The notes under the pieces: generated by a model
Seen by the model: the letters and a program-made list of their open reading frames with translations, nothing else
What the model was told of the DNA's origin: nothing
Database searches by the model: none
Part shown: positions 45,861-58,200 of the stretch, one piece after another
Layout of the letters: each line of letters starts with the position of its first letter
How positions within the stretch are numbered: the first letter of the stretch is position 1
Made by a program: the position numbers and the translations under genes
Source of the DNA: Ahaetulla prasina
Lineage: Eukaryota; Chordata; Lepidosauria; Squamata; Colubridae
DNA length: 64,000 nucleotides
Assembly: GCF_028640845.1 (NCBI RefSeq)
Contig: NC_080540.1
Coordinates: 156,510,438 to 156,574,437, forward strand
Direction: 5' to 3'

Positions 45861-47029
45861 ATTGAAGATAGTTACGTATATTTTGCACCCTTGAGACATG
45901 CTGTTTGAGTAAAATAAAAATACTGTGCCTAATTACGCACTTGGACAGAAATTATGATAAAATATGCACATTCCAGGATTTATGTGTTATTAGCAGATGT
46001 GTGATTTCACACTTTTCCCCCCAGAAAACCCTCTGGTTGAGAATTCTTAGACCAAAATGTTCCGTGCTATAAGAAAAATTATGTCTATTCTACACCTTAG
46101 GTTGAATTTGATTCCTGAAAATCTCCTTGATATTTCTGTGCAGTCTGCTGGTAAAAATTATTCCCATTGGCTTTCTGGAGATTTGCTCCTGGTTAGTTAC
46201 TTTCCAATGTAGTTTACAGTTTTGGGGTTTCTCAATGGTTTCCCTTGTTGTTTCACCTTTTGTACAAGCAGGTGACAATGTCTCAGATTAGAAATATTTG
46301 CTGGGGGTTGTAAAAAATGTCAAGAGATAGTTGCAATGCTGTTACTTATATGCATTGCACCTTTATAGCCAACGGTCTTGGCATTTTTTATTGCACTCTA
46401 AAGAATCTTTGGCTCAGATGCTAAGCAGGCTAGGCTGGTAGTTATATGAATGTCTGGCACAAATCACGATGATGCTAGTGGGACAATCATCCCACCTGGC
46501 TGCTCTATTCTGTTTTAAGTGATATTTCCCAGCCCACTTGGCAGAAGTCTCTTAAGCAGAAGCTCCATTCATATGGCCTTTCTCAAATTGTTTTCTGTAA
46601 ACCTGGGTGGTCTCAGGTTAAAAACTTGATCTGCCCAACCATTACACAAAATTGAGCTGCAGTATAATTTGAACTGACTGCCCATCTTCTTCTGTTATCA
46701 AAGCTGAGAGCTTCAACTTCTCCAGGAGGCATGGGTCTCTATTTACTCCCCAACTTACTCAAATTACTGCTAGGCTTTTGTAACACCCTTGTTTCATCTA
46801 GTATTAGAGCAGATCTCCCAAAAGCCCAAGGCCTATCCTCTGGCTCCACAAGAGTCACCAACACACATTCTTTCATAGTGCAGGATTGTTTTGTTTTTTT
46901 CTCTCTTAGCAGCAATCCCTGGACAATCAGAGAGTTTCCATATTGATTTTCTGTTTGCTGATCAGCTCTTTTATACAACATACAGTATACTACAAAGAGT
47001 TATTATTTAGCATCAAGGCGTCCAGAAGG
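45861..47029. other. Intergenic, no recognised feature
   Basis: No repeat or exon recognised with confidence. Confidence 0.4.
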
Positions 47030-47625
47030 TATCCAGAAATATTTTACAAGAAGAGTTCTCCATTCCTCTGAAAACAACAAAATACCTTATCCCACCAGAC
47101 TTGAAATCCTAGGCTTAGAAAACTTGGAACTCCGCCGCCTTCGACAAGACCTAAGCTTAACTCACAGAATCATCTATTGTAATGTCCTTCCTGTCAAAGA
47201 CTACTTCAGCTTTAATTGCAATAATACTAGAGCAACTAATAGATTTAAACTTAATATTAACCGCTTTAATCTAGATTGCAGAAAATATGACTTCTGTAAC
47301 AGAATCATCAGTGCTTGGAATACTTTACCTGACTCTGTGGTCTCTTCCCATAATCCTAAAAGTTTTATCCAAAAACTTTCTACTATTGACCTCACCCCAT
47401 TCCTAAGAGGACCATAAGGGGCGTGCATAAGCGCACAAACGTGCCTACCTACCGTTCCTGTCCTATTGTTTTTCTTTTCTTCTTACTGTATATATGCTTA
47501 TACCTCCTTATATTTACCCATATATGTGTTTATTTACTATATAATCTTTTTGTATGATACCTACATATATTGTTGTGACAAAATAAAATAAATAAATAAA
47601 TAAAATAAATAAAAATAAAGGCTTT
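47030..47625 (+). mobile_element. CR1/Rex-like LINE 3' end with C-terminal coding remnant
   Basis: A 97-codon frame (47124-47417) reads ELRRLRQDLSLTHRIIYC and FCNRIISAWNTLPDSVVS, the usual C-terminus of CR1/jockey-clade reverse transcriptase proteins. The 3' UTR and (AATAAAT)n tail follow. Confidence 0.75.
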
Positions 47626-48232
47626 GGCAGGGAATCTATACTAGGATTGAAGATGGATTGCTTATTTGATTAATGCTTGTGTTCATTTTGATTCTCTTTT
47701 TCTCCTCTTGTATGTGTGTGCGCTGTCAGCAGTCTCAGAGGTCTATAGGAGCAGAGCAGAGCAGAGCTACTAACTTTATCTTGGTACAGTACAACTCAAC
47801 AGATGTTAATAATCACTTTTCCTGATGATAGGAGTCTGTTCTGGGCCCTCTTCCTGACAGTTGTACGATGCTGACTTACATATCAATGAAAAATAACAAA
47901 ATATAATTAGGCAGCTTATGAGCAAACTAACTTTCAGTGATGGTTCTCGAGTGATGAGACATTTATCAAAATCAATGTCTGATTTTGCACAAAATAAATG
48001 GCTCCGTTTCACTAAATTTGACTATTAAATGTCACACATTTAATACAACCTACCTCAAATTGTCCTTGGGGCTCTTGAGAATTACTAGGACATGTTTATC
48101 CTTAAAGAATAAACGGCAACCTACAAATTAGCTTATGGATGTGATGGAAATTGAAAGGAATGAAGTAGTATAGTAAATTGACTCGATTCAAGGTTGGTTT
48201 AGCTGTATTTTCTTCCCTTCCTCTCTTTAATT

Positions 48233-48400
48233 TATTTTAGAATAGAATACAAATTTTTATTGGCCAAGTGTGATTGGACACACAAGGAATTTGTCTTGGT
48301 GTATATGCTCTCAGTGTACATAAAAGAAAAGATACATTCATCAAGGTACAACACTTAATGATAATCATAGGGTACAAATAAGCAATCCTAGTTTTCCACT
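48233..48400 (-). mobile_element. CR1-like LINE 3' end with AATAG tail
   Basis: TTTAGAATAGAATACAAATT, TTTATTGGCCAAGTGTGATT and GGACACACAAGGAATTTGTC. It is the reverse of the copy at 6955-7462. Confidence 0.75.
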
Positions 48401-48589
48401 CTATGCAAATGTGGCTTAGCCTGGGACGAAAGAGCATGTATATATATATACTTAAGTTAACAATAGTTCAGAAATGGTTTGCCATTACCTTTTCCCATTC
48501 CTCCCCCCCCCCCGCTTGGGGTTAGTTCTCCCAGTCCCCCCCCACCCATTTTTTCTCTCTCTTTCCAATCTCCTCCACAGATCTGAGAT

Positions 48590-48745
48590 TTATTGATTTA
48601 TTGATTTATTTTGTCAAATACATATTAAATAATATATATAAGCATGAATTGAATACATAAAATGAATACAACTAAAGGGAACATTAGGACAGGGACGGTG
48701 TCCTAATGGGAGATGGCCTCCCATTCTAAACACTAACCCCATGCA
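48590..48745 (-). mobile_element. CR1/Rex-like LINE 3' UTR fragment
   Basis: TTATTTTGTCAAATACATAT and AACTAAAGGGAACATTAGGA. It lies just upstream of the COQ10A promoter. Confidence 0.55.
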
Positions 48746-49050
48746 AGCTTTTGGAGATAAAGGCGACTTTAAAAGAGGTCAGCGAGCATCATAAACAGCC
48801 CACGATTGGAAGCCGGCAGGCGCTCAAAAGGAAGAGAAGCCGCAATTCCCATAATTCACTCGGGCGTAATCTTTAGAACCACATCTCCCACAAAGCCTTG
48901 CGCTGGCTTTTCCTCTCCAGCCCCTTTTTCCCCCCTCCCGCGCTGTGACGTAGACAGGGCGACGCAATGACATTGTGACGCGAGCGGGGGGAGGTGGGGT
49001 GAAAGTTCACGCCGGTGCCTGTCTTATTTGCTGGCGGAATTGATACGGTC

Positions 49051-49080
49051 GAGAGAGAGAGAGAGAGAGAGAGAAAGAGG
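49051..49080 (+). repeat. (GA)n tract upstream of the COQ10A start codon
   Basis: About 30 bp of nearly pure GA dinucleotides, about 50 bp upstream of the proposed ATG, so in the 5' UTR or core promoter. GA tracts are length-variable and can be bound by GA-binding factors; any role here is inference. Confidence 0.85.
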
Positions 49081-49127
49081 GGCATTTCCACTTGGTCTGG
49101 TCTTTCCTCCCCCCCGCCCCGCCCTCC

Positions 49128-49207
49128 ATGGCGACTCGCTGGCTCCGGGAAATTTGGCAACTGGGAGTCCGGGGAGGGCTGAGACCGAGAGTGACCGCGA
49201 CCGGCTG
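49128..49207 (+). CDS. COQ10A: COQ10A coding exon 1 (mitochondrial presequence)
   Basis: 80 nt from an ATG in CpG-rich sequence to the donor GTGAGC. It encodes [20 protein letters not shown] and then RVTATG, with two bases left over. There are six arginines and one acidic residue, which fits an amphipathic mitochondrial targeting helix. The phase fits exon 2. The start was chosen because it is the first ATG in this frame near the promoter and has a G at +4. The -3 base is a T, so the context is only fair. An alternative first exon elsewhere cannot be excluded. Confidence 0.75.
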
Positions 49208-52200
49208 GTGAGCGGAGCAAAGGCAGAAGAAGCCGGGGCGCGGGAGTCGGGACGAACACGATATTATGGGATAGGAACTGGGGTGAAGGACCCTCGGAAG
49301 AAAGCGAGGCGTTGGTCAGCTCAGCCCCCCCATTCAAAAAAGGGGAGCAGAGCTCGGGTTGCCCCCTTATTGGCCGGGCTTCCTCCTAGGGCAGGGGTCT
49401 CCAACCTTGGTCACTTTAAGCCTGGCGGACTTCAACTCCCAGAATCCCCCAGCCAGCAAAGCTGGCTGGGGAATTCTGGGAGTTGAAGTCCTCCAGGCTT
49501 AAGGTGGCCAAGGTTGGAGACCACTGTCCTAGGGGGCTTTTTCCCCCAAGGGGATGGCGAGCAGATTCAGCGGGTGGGTCTCCCCGTTCCTTAAGCATTT
49601 GCGTGTCTAGGAAAAGATCGACTCGTTTCTCAATCGGGAGGCGGTGGGTGGGAAGTACCCTGCCTGTTTCTGAGATTTTTGGGGTGCAATAGCATGTGAC
49701 CCCTGGGGGGGAAAAATGGATGAAATTGATCAAGGATCTGGGGTGGGACATCTCGCGAGGGTTTTAGGCAAGGACAACAGGGACCAAGAACACCTGGGCT
49801 CCTTGCTCCTGCTCTTCGGGGGGGCGGGTGGAATAAAAGGCATCATTGGTAGAAGGGCATCGCAAGAGTAAATGGAGAGAGGCTTGGGGAGGGGGAAGCG
49901 AAATAGAGGTTAAAAGTGGGAAAAGGGAGGCTCCCGAGTTGAAAGAAGGCTTAGATTAGAAGAACCCTGCGGGACTTTATGAGGAGTTACTGGCGATAAG
50001 GGTGATCAGAGCCCAGGGGCAATAAAAGTGGGGCTGTTAACATGATGAGATAATAAGTATCTGTTGATCTACTGATTGTCTTTCCCCTGGATGTTGTAAG
50101 ATGTTTCTAATAATGAACGTGCGTACCTGCAATGAAGGAAGTAAACGGAAAAGATTACGCCTCCAGTAAGATAAGGGTTGGGATTTTTATAAGCAAAGAG
50201 CAGTATGTATAAATGGTAACCTCTTTGAACTCAGTGTAATGATGCTGTCTGCTAATGTGTCAGAAACCTACCTGCCCTTTCAATTCTAGATTTAAAAAAA
50301 AAAGTCATTCTGTGCTTGTTTTTATACTTCTGGCAACTCTGGCTACTTTAGTAATGCTATTCTGGCTGCTGTTTCAGTTTGTGTTGCTTTGATATTTTTT
50401 TTTTAAAATGCTAAATGTAAACCTAAGAGCATGTGATTTTCATGGAACAATTTATTTAAATAAGTCCCTGAGGTCTTATTACGTCTCTCGATAGAGAATT
50501 AAGCAAGTCTGTGGAAAGGGAGCAAATCAGGTAGCTGTTAATTTTTCCACCCAACTGAATTCATTTTATAAGAAAAATGTGTTTTATATTGGTGAATAGT
50601 GGTATTGGGTTGTAGGGGAATCTTTGTATCAGCTTTTGCTTGCCTTTGTGTGACTTGTAGTGTCTTGGCAGATGGCAGCAACTGCCTCAGAAGCAAGGCT
50701 GAATTTGTTTGATTTACTTGGGTGGGAGACCATCAGAGAATCACAGAGCTGTAAGCTACACTTGGAAAGTCTAAAACTTTGTAATAGAAAATGGTGACAG
50801 ATCATTTCTGTACTATGGTCAAAGCAGCAGGATCATACCTTTTAATTTGTTAGATTTGTATCCTGCCTTTCTTCTGAAAGCTGAGTGATATATTTGTTTA
50901 TCTGTGTTATATATATATATTTATGAGTAGCATGCATAATGCTCCACCCTCTATTTTCCCTCACAGCAATAATCTTATGAGGTAGGTTTGGCTGAGAAAC
51001 ACTAACTGAACCAAAGTCAGTCAGTCAGTTTCACTGGCTGAAGGTAGACTTGAAGCTGTGATTCCTCAGTCCTAATCCAACATCTTAACCATTACAGCAC
51101 ACATACACATTAAGCATCAAGCTCCATTTGAGAACATTTTCAGCTGTGTCTGAAGTGCTCTATGAAACATATTGAAATGGGTTTTTTATTCAGGTAACAC
51201 TGGTTTATTCAAAATAGTAACAAAGAGAACTCAGAATGTGCATAGTTGCTTATGTGCTGATCTATAATTACTTGGGGCTTTTAGACCGATGTATGATTCC
51301 TGCTGGCTTAGTAAAGCTTTAAAGGCCTGCCTTAGTTCCAGCAGAAACTTGAAAAAGTTTCTAAGCTTAGAAAAGTGAGCTAACTGGACAAGGCTGTATT
51401 TTGCTTTTTGTTTTTGTTTTTAATCTGGGAAAGGTTTCTTAGCAAACACCTCGAGATGAAATGTAGAATTGAGGAAAAGTGGGTAGCAACAGAGTCACTT
51501 CCATTATAGACACTGACACCCTCTGTGCCCAAATGCTTGTACCTTTTGAACTTCTTTCTCATAATTGGTATTCTTTATTTCTGCGCTAAATGAGTTTCCA
51601 AAGAGGAAGCACACTATATGCAACATATGTGTGACTGATCATGCTTTTCTGTAGTTGTGTTAATGACTAGTCAGTAATGTGCCGGAGCAAGGTTTTTTTT
51701 ATGCAGAGGGTTTACAGCAGGGGACTCCAACCTTGGCAACTTTAAGCCTGTAGGACTTCAACTCCCAGAATCCCCCAGCCAGCAAAGCTTTGCTGGCTGG
51801 GGATCTGGGAGTTAATCTAACAAAGTGCCAAGGTGAAATCTAATTCTAAGTCAGTAGTTACAAACTCGCATCATATTTAATCCATACGCATGCATGAATT
51901 AAATTATGAAGATCCCAGTAGCTCTTTTTAGCCTTATCTTCTATGAATTAAAATGTGATGGTATAACCTAATGAGAAGGGCCATTTTGTTTTAGGTATAA
52001 TGGCCTTCAGTCACCATAAAGACAAGGTTGGGAGTACAGTATATGGCTTTCCAGATGTTGAACTACAGGTTTCAGCTCCTCATCTGTTTAAACCAATTGT
52101 AAAGGCATTGGGACATTGTTGTTCTTCTAGGTTCATGTGATGAGTTAACAGGATTTTCAGGTGCATGACCTATGAGCTACATATATTTAGTTCACAACAC

Positions 52201-55200
52201 TCAATCATATATATTCAGTCTACAGCTTGGTACAGTTTATCTTTGAGTTTCAATTTTTTCTCTCATGTGGAATGAAATTATTTTTTGTAGATTTCATAGG
52301 CCTTTTATACAGTAAGTGCTAATAAATTGAATGGATTCATGTCTTTTAGAGGAGGATATTTTAACATTTAGGGGCCTCTGGTGGCTCAACAGACTAAGAC
52401 AGTCTGTTATTAACATAGCTGCTTGCAATTACTTGCAAGTTCAAGCCCCACCATGCCCAAGGTTGACTCAGCCTTCCATCCTTTATAAGGTAGGTAAAAT
52501 GAGGACCCAGATTGTTGGGGGCAATAAAAGTTGACTTTGTATATAATATACAAATGGATGAAGACTATTGCTTAACACGATGTAAGCCGCCCTGAGTCTT
52601 CGGAGAAGGGCGGGATATAAATGCAAATTAAAAAACAACAACAAACAACATTTATTTACTATGTTGTCTCAGATCTGGAAATGAATGTTCCTTACCAGGA
52701 CTCATTTTCTCCAGAAATATCCTTAAGCATTTTTTAAAAAAAATATCTGAAAATGAAGTGTCTAGTAGCCCTTTGAATACATAACCTTTTGATTGTACTG
52801 TTGCAACAATGTTTGCCAAAGGCTTCCAAACAGGATTTGGATTTGGATTTGATTTCTCAATGAGAACATGCTCCAAAGTACTATTTTTCCATATGACCTG
52901 GAACTTAGTTTGAACCTGGAATTAGTTGTACTTGAGAAGCCTTCCTAAATAATAGTGTAGTGTAGTGGGAAACTATATGCATGGCTTTTCTAATGTTTTT
53001 TGGCTCTTTTCCCTATTGCAAGCGGTTGTAGGGGGTTAGTTTGGAAGCACATTATGTGTGTCTAACCGGATGTGTTTGAAGAGATTTGAGATTTTTATTG
53101 GAATGATGTTAATATGTAGGTATTTAAATTTGAATTTTTTAAAAAGTTGTAGAATGCTTTATTTTGGGAATTAATTTTACTGGGGGTCGGAGGGAGGCGG
53201 GAAGAACCTAGGAAGGTTAAAAAAAAATGAAGCAAGTATCAGGTAATATTATAAAGAAATAAGTTTTAAAATGGTCTTTTGAGATGGGCTAGATAAAAAT
53301 ACATTATTAAAGAATTCCAAGAGGCTGACTTAGGTGCAAATGTTGTTTTAATTCACAATGTGGTTTGTTTACTTTTGGCTTAGCAGGGCAATTGATTCCA
53401 ACCACAGTTATATATGAATCATAAGGTTACACCTTAGTAATACGGATGAGCTAGGGCAGGGATGGTTAACCTCTTTGTCATCACGTGCCAAAAGTGGGAG
53501 GAGCAGGGGGGAGGTTGCACACATGCACGCCCACACCCATAAATCAATGCCCCCCTGTCCCCCCCCCCGCGTGTGTGTGCACCTCCCCTGCACTCCCCCT
53601 GTTTTTGGCATGTGACGGCAAAAAAGGTTACCGGTGGTCCCGGTAGGCCCGTTTTTCACCCTCCCCAGGTACCAGAGGCTTTCTTGGAGCCCGGGGAAAG
53701 CAAAAAAACGACCTCCTACACCTCTCTGGAAGCCGGAAACGCCCAATTCCCCAACTTTCGGTGAGCCCGGAAGGCCCGAAAATCAGCTGGCCGGCACACG
53801 CGTGTGCCCTGGAGCTGAGCTAGGGCACCGCTTTCATGCCCGCAGATATGACTCCGCGTGCCACCTGTGGCACACGTGCCACAGGTTTCGCCATCACAGA
53901 GCTAGGATAATAACGGCTTATGCAACAAAGTCAGACAAAAGTACAGGCAGTCCTCGACTTGCAACGGTTTGTTTAGTGGCCGTTCAAAGTTACAATGGTC
54001 CTGAAAAAAGTGACTTAGGACTGTTTTTCACGCTTATGACCATTGCAGCATCCCTACGGTCACGTGATCAAAATTCAGATGCATGGCGACTGTCCCGGCT
54101 TCATGTGATCCCCTTTGGCGACCTCCTGACAAGCAAAGTCAGTGGGGGAACCCAGAGTCCCTTCACAACCACGTTGCTAACTTAACAACTGCGCCGATTC
54201 ACTTAACAACCGTGGTAAGAGAGGTCGTAAAACGGGGCCAAACTTCCTTTACAACTGTCTCGCTTAGCAACTGAAATGTTGGGCTCCATTGTAGTGGCAA
54301 GTTAAGGACTACTTTTATGCCTTAGCATGCTATGGGAATCCAGTTTCTTAAATTAGAAACCTGACTTAGATGTGGGAAGAGTTCTCCACATCACTTTTAG
54401 AAACATTTGAGCTATCCTCCGGCAGTGGCCCCAAAGGCTTCTGGGTATTAGGGTCTGTGCTTAACAATTCCTGAATGCTTGTTACTCTGCAGTGTACGTG
54501 TCTTTCCTTCTGACTGTTCTGGTGTGCTATCCTGTTGCACCAGGCTGAGACTTCACCTTCAAGCTTAGGGTCTGGTGAAAAATCTCCAGGCAAAACATAG
54601 ATTGAGCTAAGAACCCTGGATGCCCACAAGTCGCTGGTGCTGGTAGATGAAGCTTAGTATCAGAGTTAACTTTGTGGGGAACAAAACCGACGGCATTTAA
54701 AGCTTCCTTCAAGTGATTATGCCAGATGAAGACATTCATTGGTGGTGTCTACAGGATTACTGTTGCTTTACCCTTTTTTTTACGCAATGTTCCTATTCAC
54801 AATGGCTTGCTTGGCAACGTTCCCAAGTAAATGTCTTAACTAACCTGCCGGGCAGCTATTCCGTAAGAAAGCCATTCTTTCCGCATTCTTTTTTGTCCTT
54901 GAATATGCTGCAATATACTCTTTGTACGTCTTCAAAGTTAATTTCCACACTTCTTTTTGTCTTCGCTCTAGTGGCATCCATCCTACCGTGGTATATTGCT
55001 ACATTTTAATGTGTCCCCCCCCCCTTTTTTTTTTAAATTTCTGAAAAAGGCATTAAGGCAGCTTCTCACTTTTAGCTCTCCAGATGTGTTAGGCTGCAAG
55101 TTTTAATTACGCTCAGCCAGCATGTTGATGATAGAAATTGTAGTCCAGTGCACCTCAAGGGCACCAGATTAGAGAAGGTTGTGATAAAGGTTGTGATAAA

Positions 55201-58200
55201 GAAAACTCGAAAGAAAACTCGACTGCTGCTTTCTGACACACAAATTATCGCAGATCCATCTTGCTCATGATGACATTTAGACCAAAGAGGGGACATACAA
55301 GGACTTTCCTTTGATTCATTGGTTTTAAGTAGCTTGCAAGCTTGTCGATCCAAACGAAAGGCTTTTTTATTTTAAACCTCTGGTGACATTAAATCTGACG
55401 GGAAATCTGTCCCTCTTTTCATAGATAGCCTTTCCACTTGGCATTCTGAATATTTACTTGTTGAAAAAACAGCTTAGGTGCCTGCTTGGAGAGGGCTTAC
55501 TAGCAATAATTATGTAAATTAAGCTAAGCTGGCCTGCAAACAAGATAGAAGCTGGCCAACATGGAAGGAAATGCAAAGGCTTTGCGTTAGCCTGGCTCCT
55601 CATTCCTCCCAACTGAATTTTAGGAAGCAGCGTAGAAAATTGCGGAAAATTGCTACCACTTCTTTAATTAAAGTATTAATTTAATTAATAATTCCAGTTG
55701 GGAGTCAGCTGCTGAATGTAGGGTTTTTTGGGCAGAAGGACTTTGCCATTCAAAAAGCAAAAGAGGTGAGGAGGCCAACATCTAAGATCCTATCCTCAGT
55801 TGCAGCTAACGGCAACACAGCTATATCTTTTTTTTCCTATTGTGTCCTCACAATTTTGACCTGTTATTAATCTTCTCATCGTTCCCATCACTCATCTCCT
55901 TCCACTTACGATTGTATGACTGTAACTTTGTTGCTTGTATCCTTACGATTTATATTGATATTGTTTCCTGATTGCTTATTTGTACCCTATGACTGTCATT
56001 AAGTGTTATAAGTGTTGTACCTTGATGAAGGTATCTCTTTTTTTATGTACACCGAGAGCGTATGCACCAAGACAAATTCCTTGTGTGTCCAATCACACTT
56101 AGCCAATAAAGAATTCTGTTCTATTCATTTCTATTCTATTCATAGAGGGAAGTCATCCTTAAGGTAATATTCTTCCCGTTATTATGATACAAGTTTTGCC
56201 ATGGATTGAATCAGATGCACCATTCTTTTGGTGGTGCAAAGAGAGGGCCTTTGGAGATGGGATCAGCCCAGCCCCATTGGCCAACTCAGATTGGTCTGGC
56301 GTGATGCTTCTACAGTCCCTAAAGACCATCTTCTGGACTATTCTGCATTGGGTAGCAGGCAATTCCAATTTTTTTCAGGTGGGCTTTCTCCCTGTACCTC
56401 TCAGGTTGCTGAGTCTGATCTTCTGGGGTCAGCCTGAACAGCAGGTGATCAGCAGTGGCGACAGAGGTGGGGCCTGCAAGGGGACATGAGAAGAAGAGAA
56501 GTGACTCTTTATTAATTAATGACTTGCTCTCTGTGCCTGTTAAGGCTGCTTTTGAAAACACATTAAGGCTGCTTTTGAAAACACATTTAGCCGTCTTCTT
56601 TAATAGCATTGAACTTGTATCTAAAATTGCTCTCTGACAACAGGTTGTAAAATAAGTGGGATGGGAGGCAGCAGCCAAGGATTTACAGAAATGCGTATGC
56701 GATCAGATTCACTTTTCCAATTTCTGCAGGGGTGAAGGATGGTATTGATATATGCAATTTATCCTGACATTTATGACGAAATTCAGATTGTAGTAACTGT
56801 TGAACAACTTGTAGTTTGGGGAGAAGGGTAACGTTTGCCCAATGCTATTAAGTTTAATTTTCCACAAGTACAGAGATGATAATCTGAGGAATTGCAGATA
56901 CAGAGATACAAGAACTTCAAAACCAGAAATAGATAATCAGATGCCCTCTGAAATTCATAGACTATGACTTTTACAGTCCTTTTCCTCTACTCCTCCTACA
57001 TCTCAAGAGGAACAAGAGCATTTGCCCTTAGACGTTAACTATTCCACAGTTGTAATATGTGTTGTGTGTATTTCATATGATTGTGAAAATAGAATAGAAT
57101 AGAATAGAATAGAATTTTTTATTGGCCAAGTGTGATTGGACACACAAGGAATTTGTCTTGGTGCATATGCTCTCAGTGTATCAAAATCAAAATCTCAGTG
57201 TATCAAAATCAACTGAAGATAAATCAGAACTTCCCTCCGCACATTATATGATCTATGAAGATTTTACCCACAATGTCCATGTAAGTCTTCAGTCCAGGAC
57301 ACCATGCTAGGTCTGTTGTGGTCCGTCAGCAGCCTATGGAGCTGGCAACGGAGTCGGACAGCAATGAGGCTGAGGTGAGGCCAGGGCATCGGGAAGTGAG
57401 GTATGGACTCCAGAGCCTCCAGAGCCTGATAGTAGTGAGGCAGAGGAACAGGAGGAGCCTGTTCCTAATGCACGCATGAGAAGAGCTGCCAGAAGGCAAG
57501 AGCAGCTCAAGCAGAGAGGACAACTTGGGAGTAGGGCCAAGGGATGATTGGCCCCTCCCATAAGGCTTAAAACAGACCAGCACCGGTGTTTCAGCTTGCC
57601 GGAAAACAACGTTGTAGTTGCGTCCTCTGCTTCGTGAATATCTTTGTTTTTGTGACTTCTGGACATTTACCAGGAAGGGCCTTTGGCAGTTTGCCTAATT
57701 GGACTAAGGTTTGTAATATAACTGAAGAATTTGTGTTGGGAGGCATTTGTTTTACTTTGAGTCGAACGATGCTGGGAATGAAGTAATTCCCAGCTGTTCG
57801 AATAAAGTTTGTTTTTCCATGGACTGAGTTTGTTGCTACCTACTTGGGTCTGGGTCACAACAAGGTTATGCTTGTAACTTACTTTACTTGCAGCTTTCTG
57901 AATCAGTGGGTGACGCCTCTGTTAGGTTATTCAAGATCAAAGGATGTTGAATTTAGCCTCTGGGAAAGTTTGGTAGACTTTTATTCAGGCCAGCTAATCC
58001 TAAGGATCTTTCAGTTCCAGGTATATGCCATGCTGTGGAAATCTGGTGATCCGAGACCCTCATATTATCAGCAGTCTTGATTGGGATCTCAGTGGTCAGC
58101 ACAGCCGGACATTTATCAGCTTTACAGGACCTTTCATCAACAAACGGAAGGAATATTCAGAGAGGAGGATTATTGGGTGAGCTGACATGGCTTGCAGGAG

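Larger units (their letters stand above)
48780..49660. promoter_or_regulatory. CpG-rich promoter region of COQ10A
   Basis: CpG-rich sequence around the first coding exon, with several CGCG and GACGC motifs upstream (48935-49020). A (GA)n tract lies between the likely start site and the ATG. The start site itself is not determined. The 135-bp foldback transposon at 49392 sits at its downstream edge. Confidence 0.65.

Noticed and set aside
56184..56489. 101-codon ORF in COQ10A intron 1
   Set aside because: No recognisable domain and overlapping open frames on both strands. No splice or conservation evidence.
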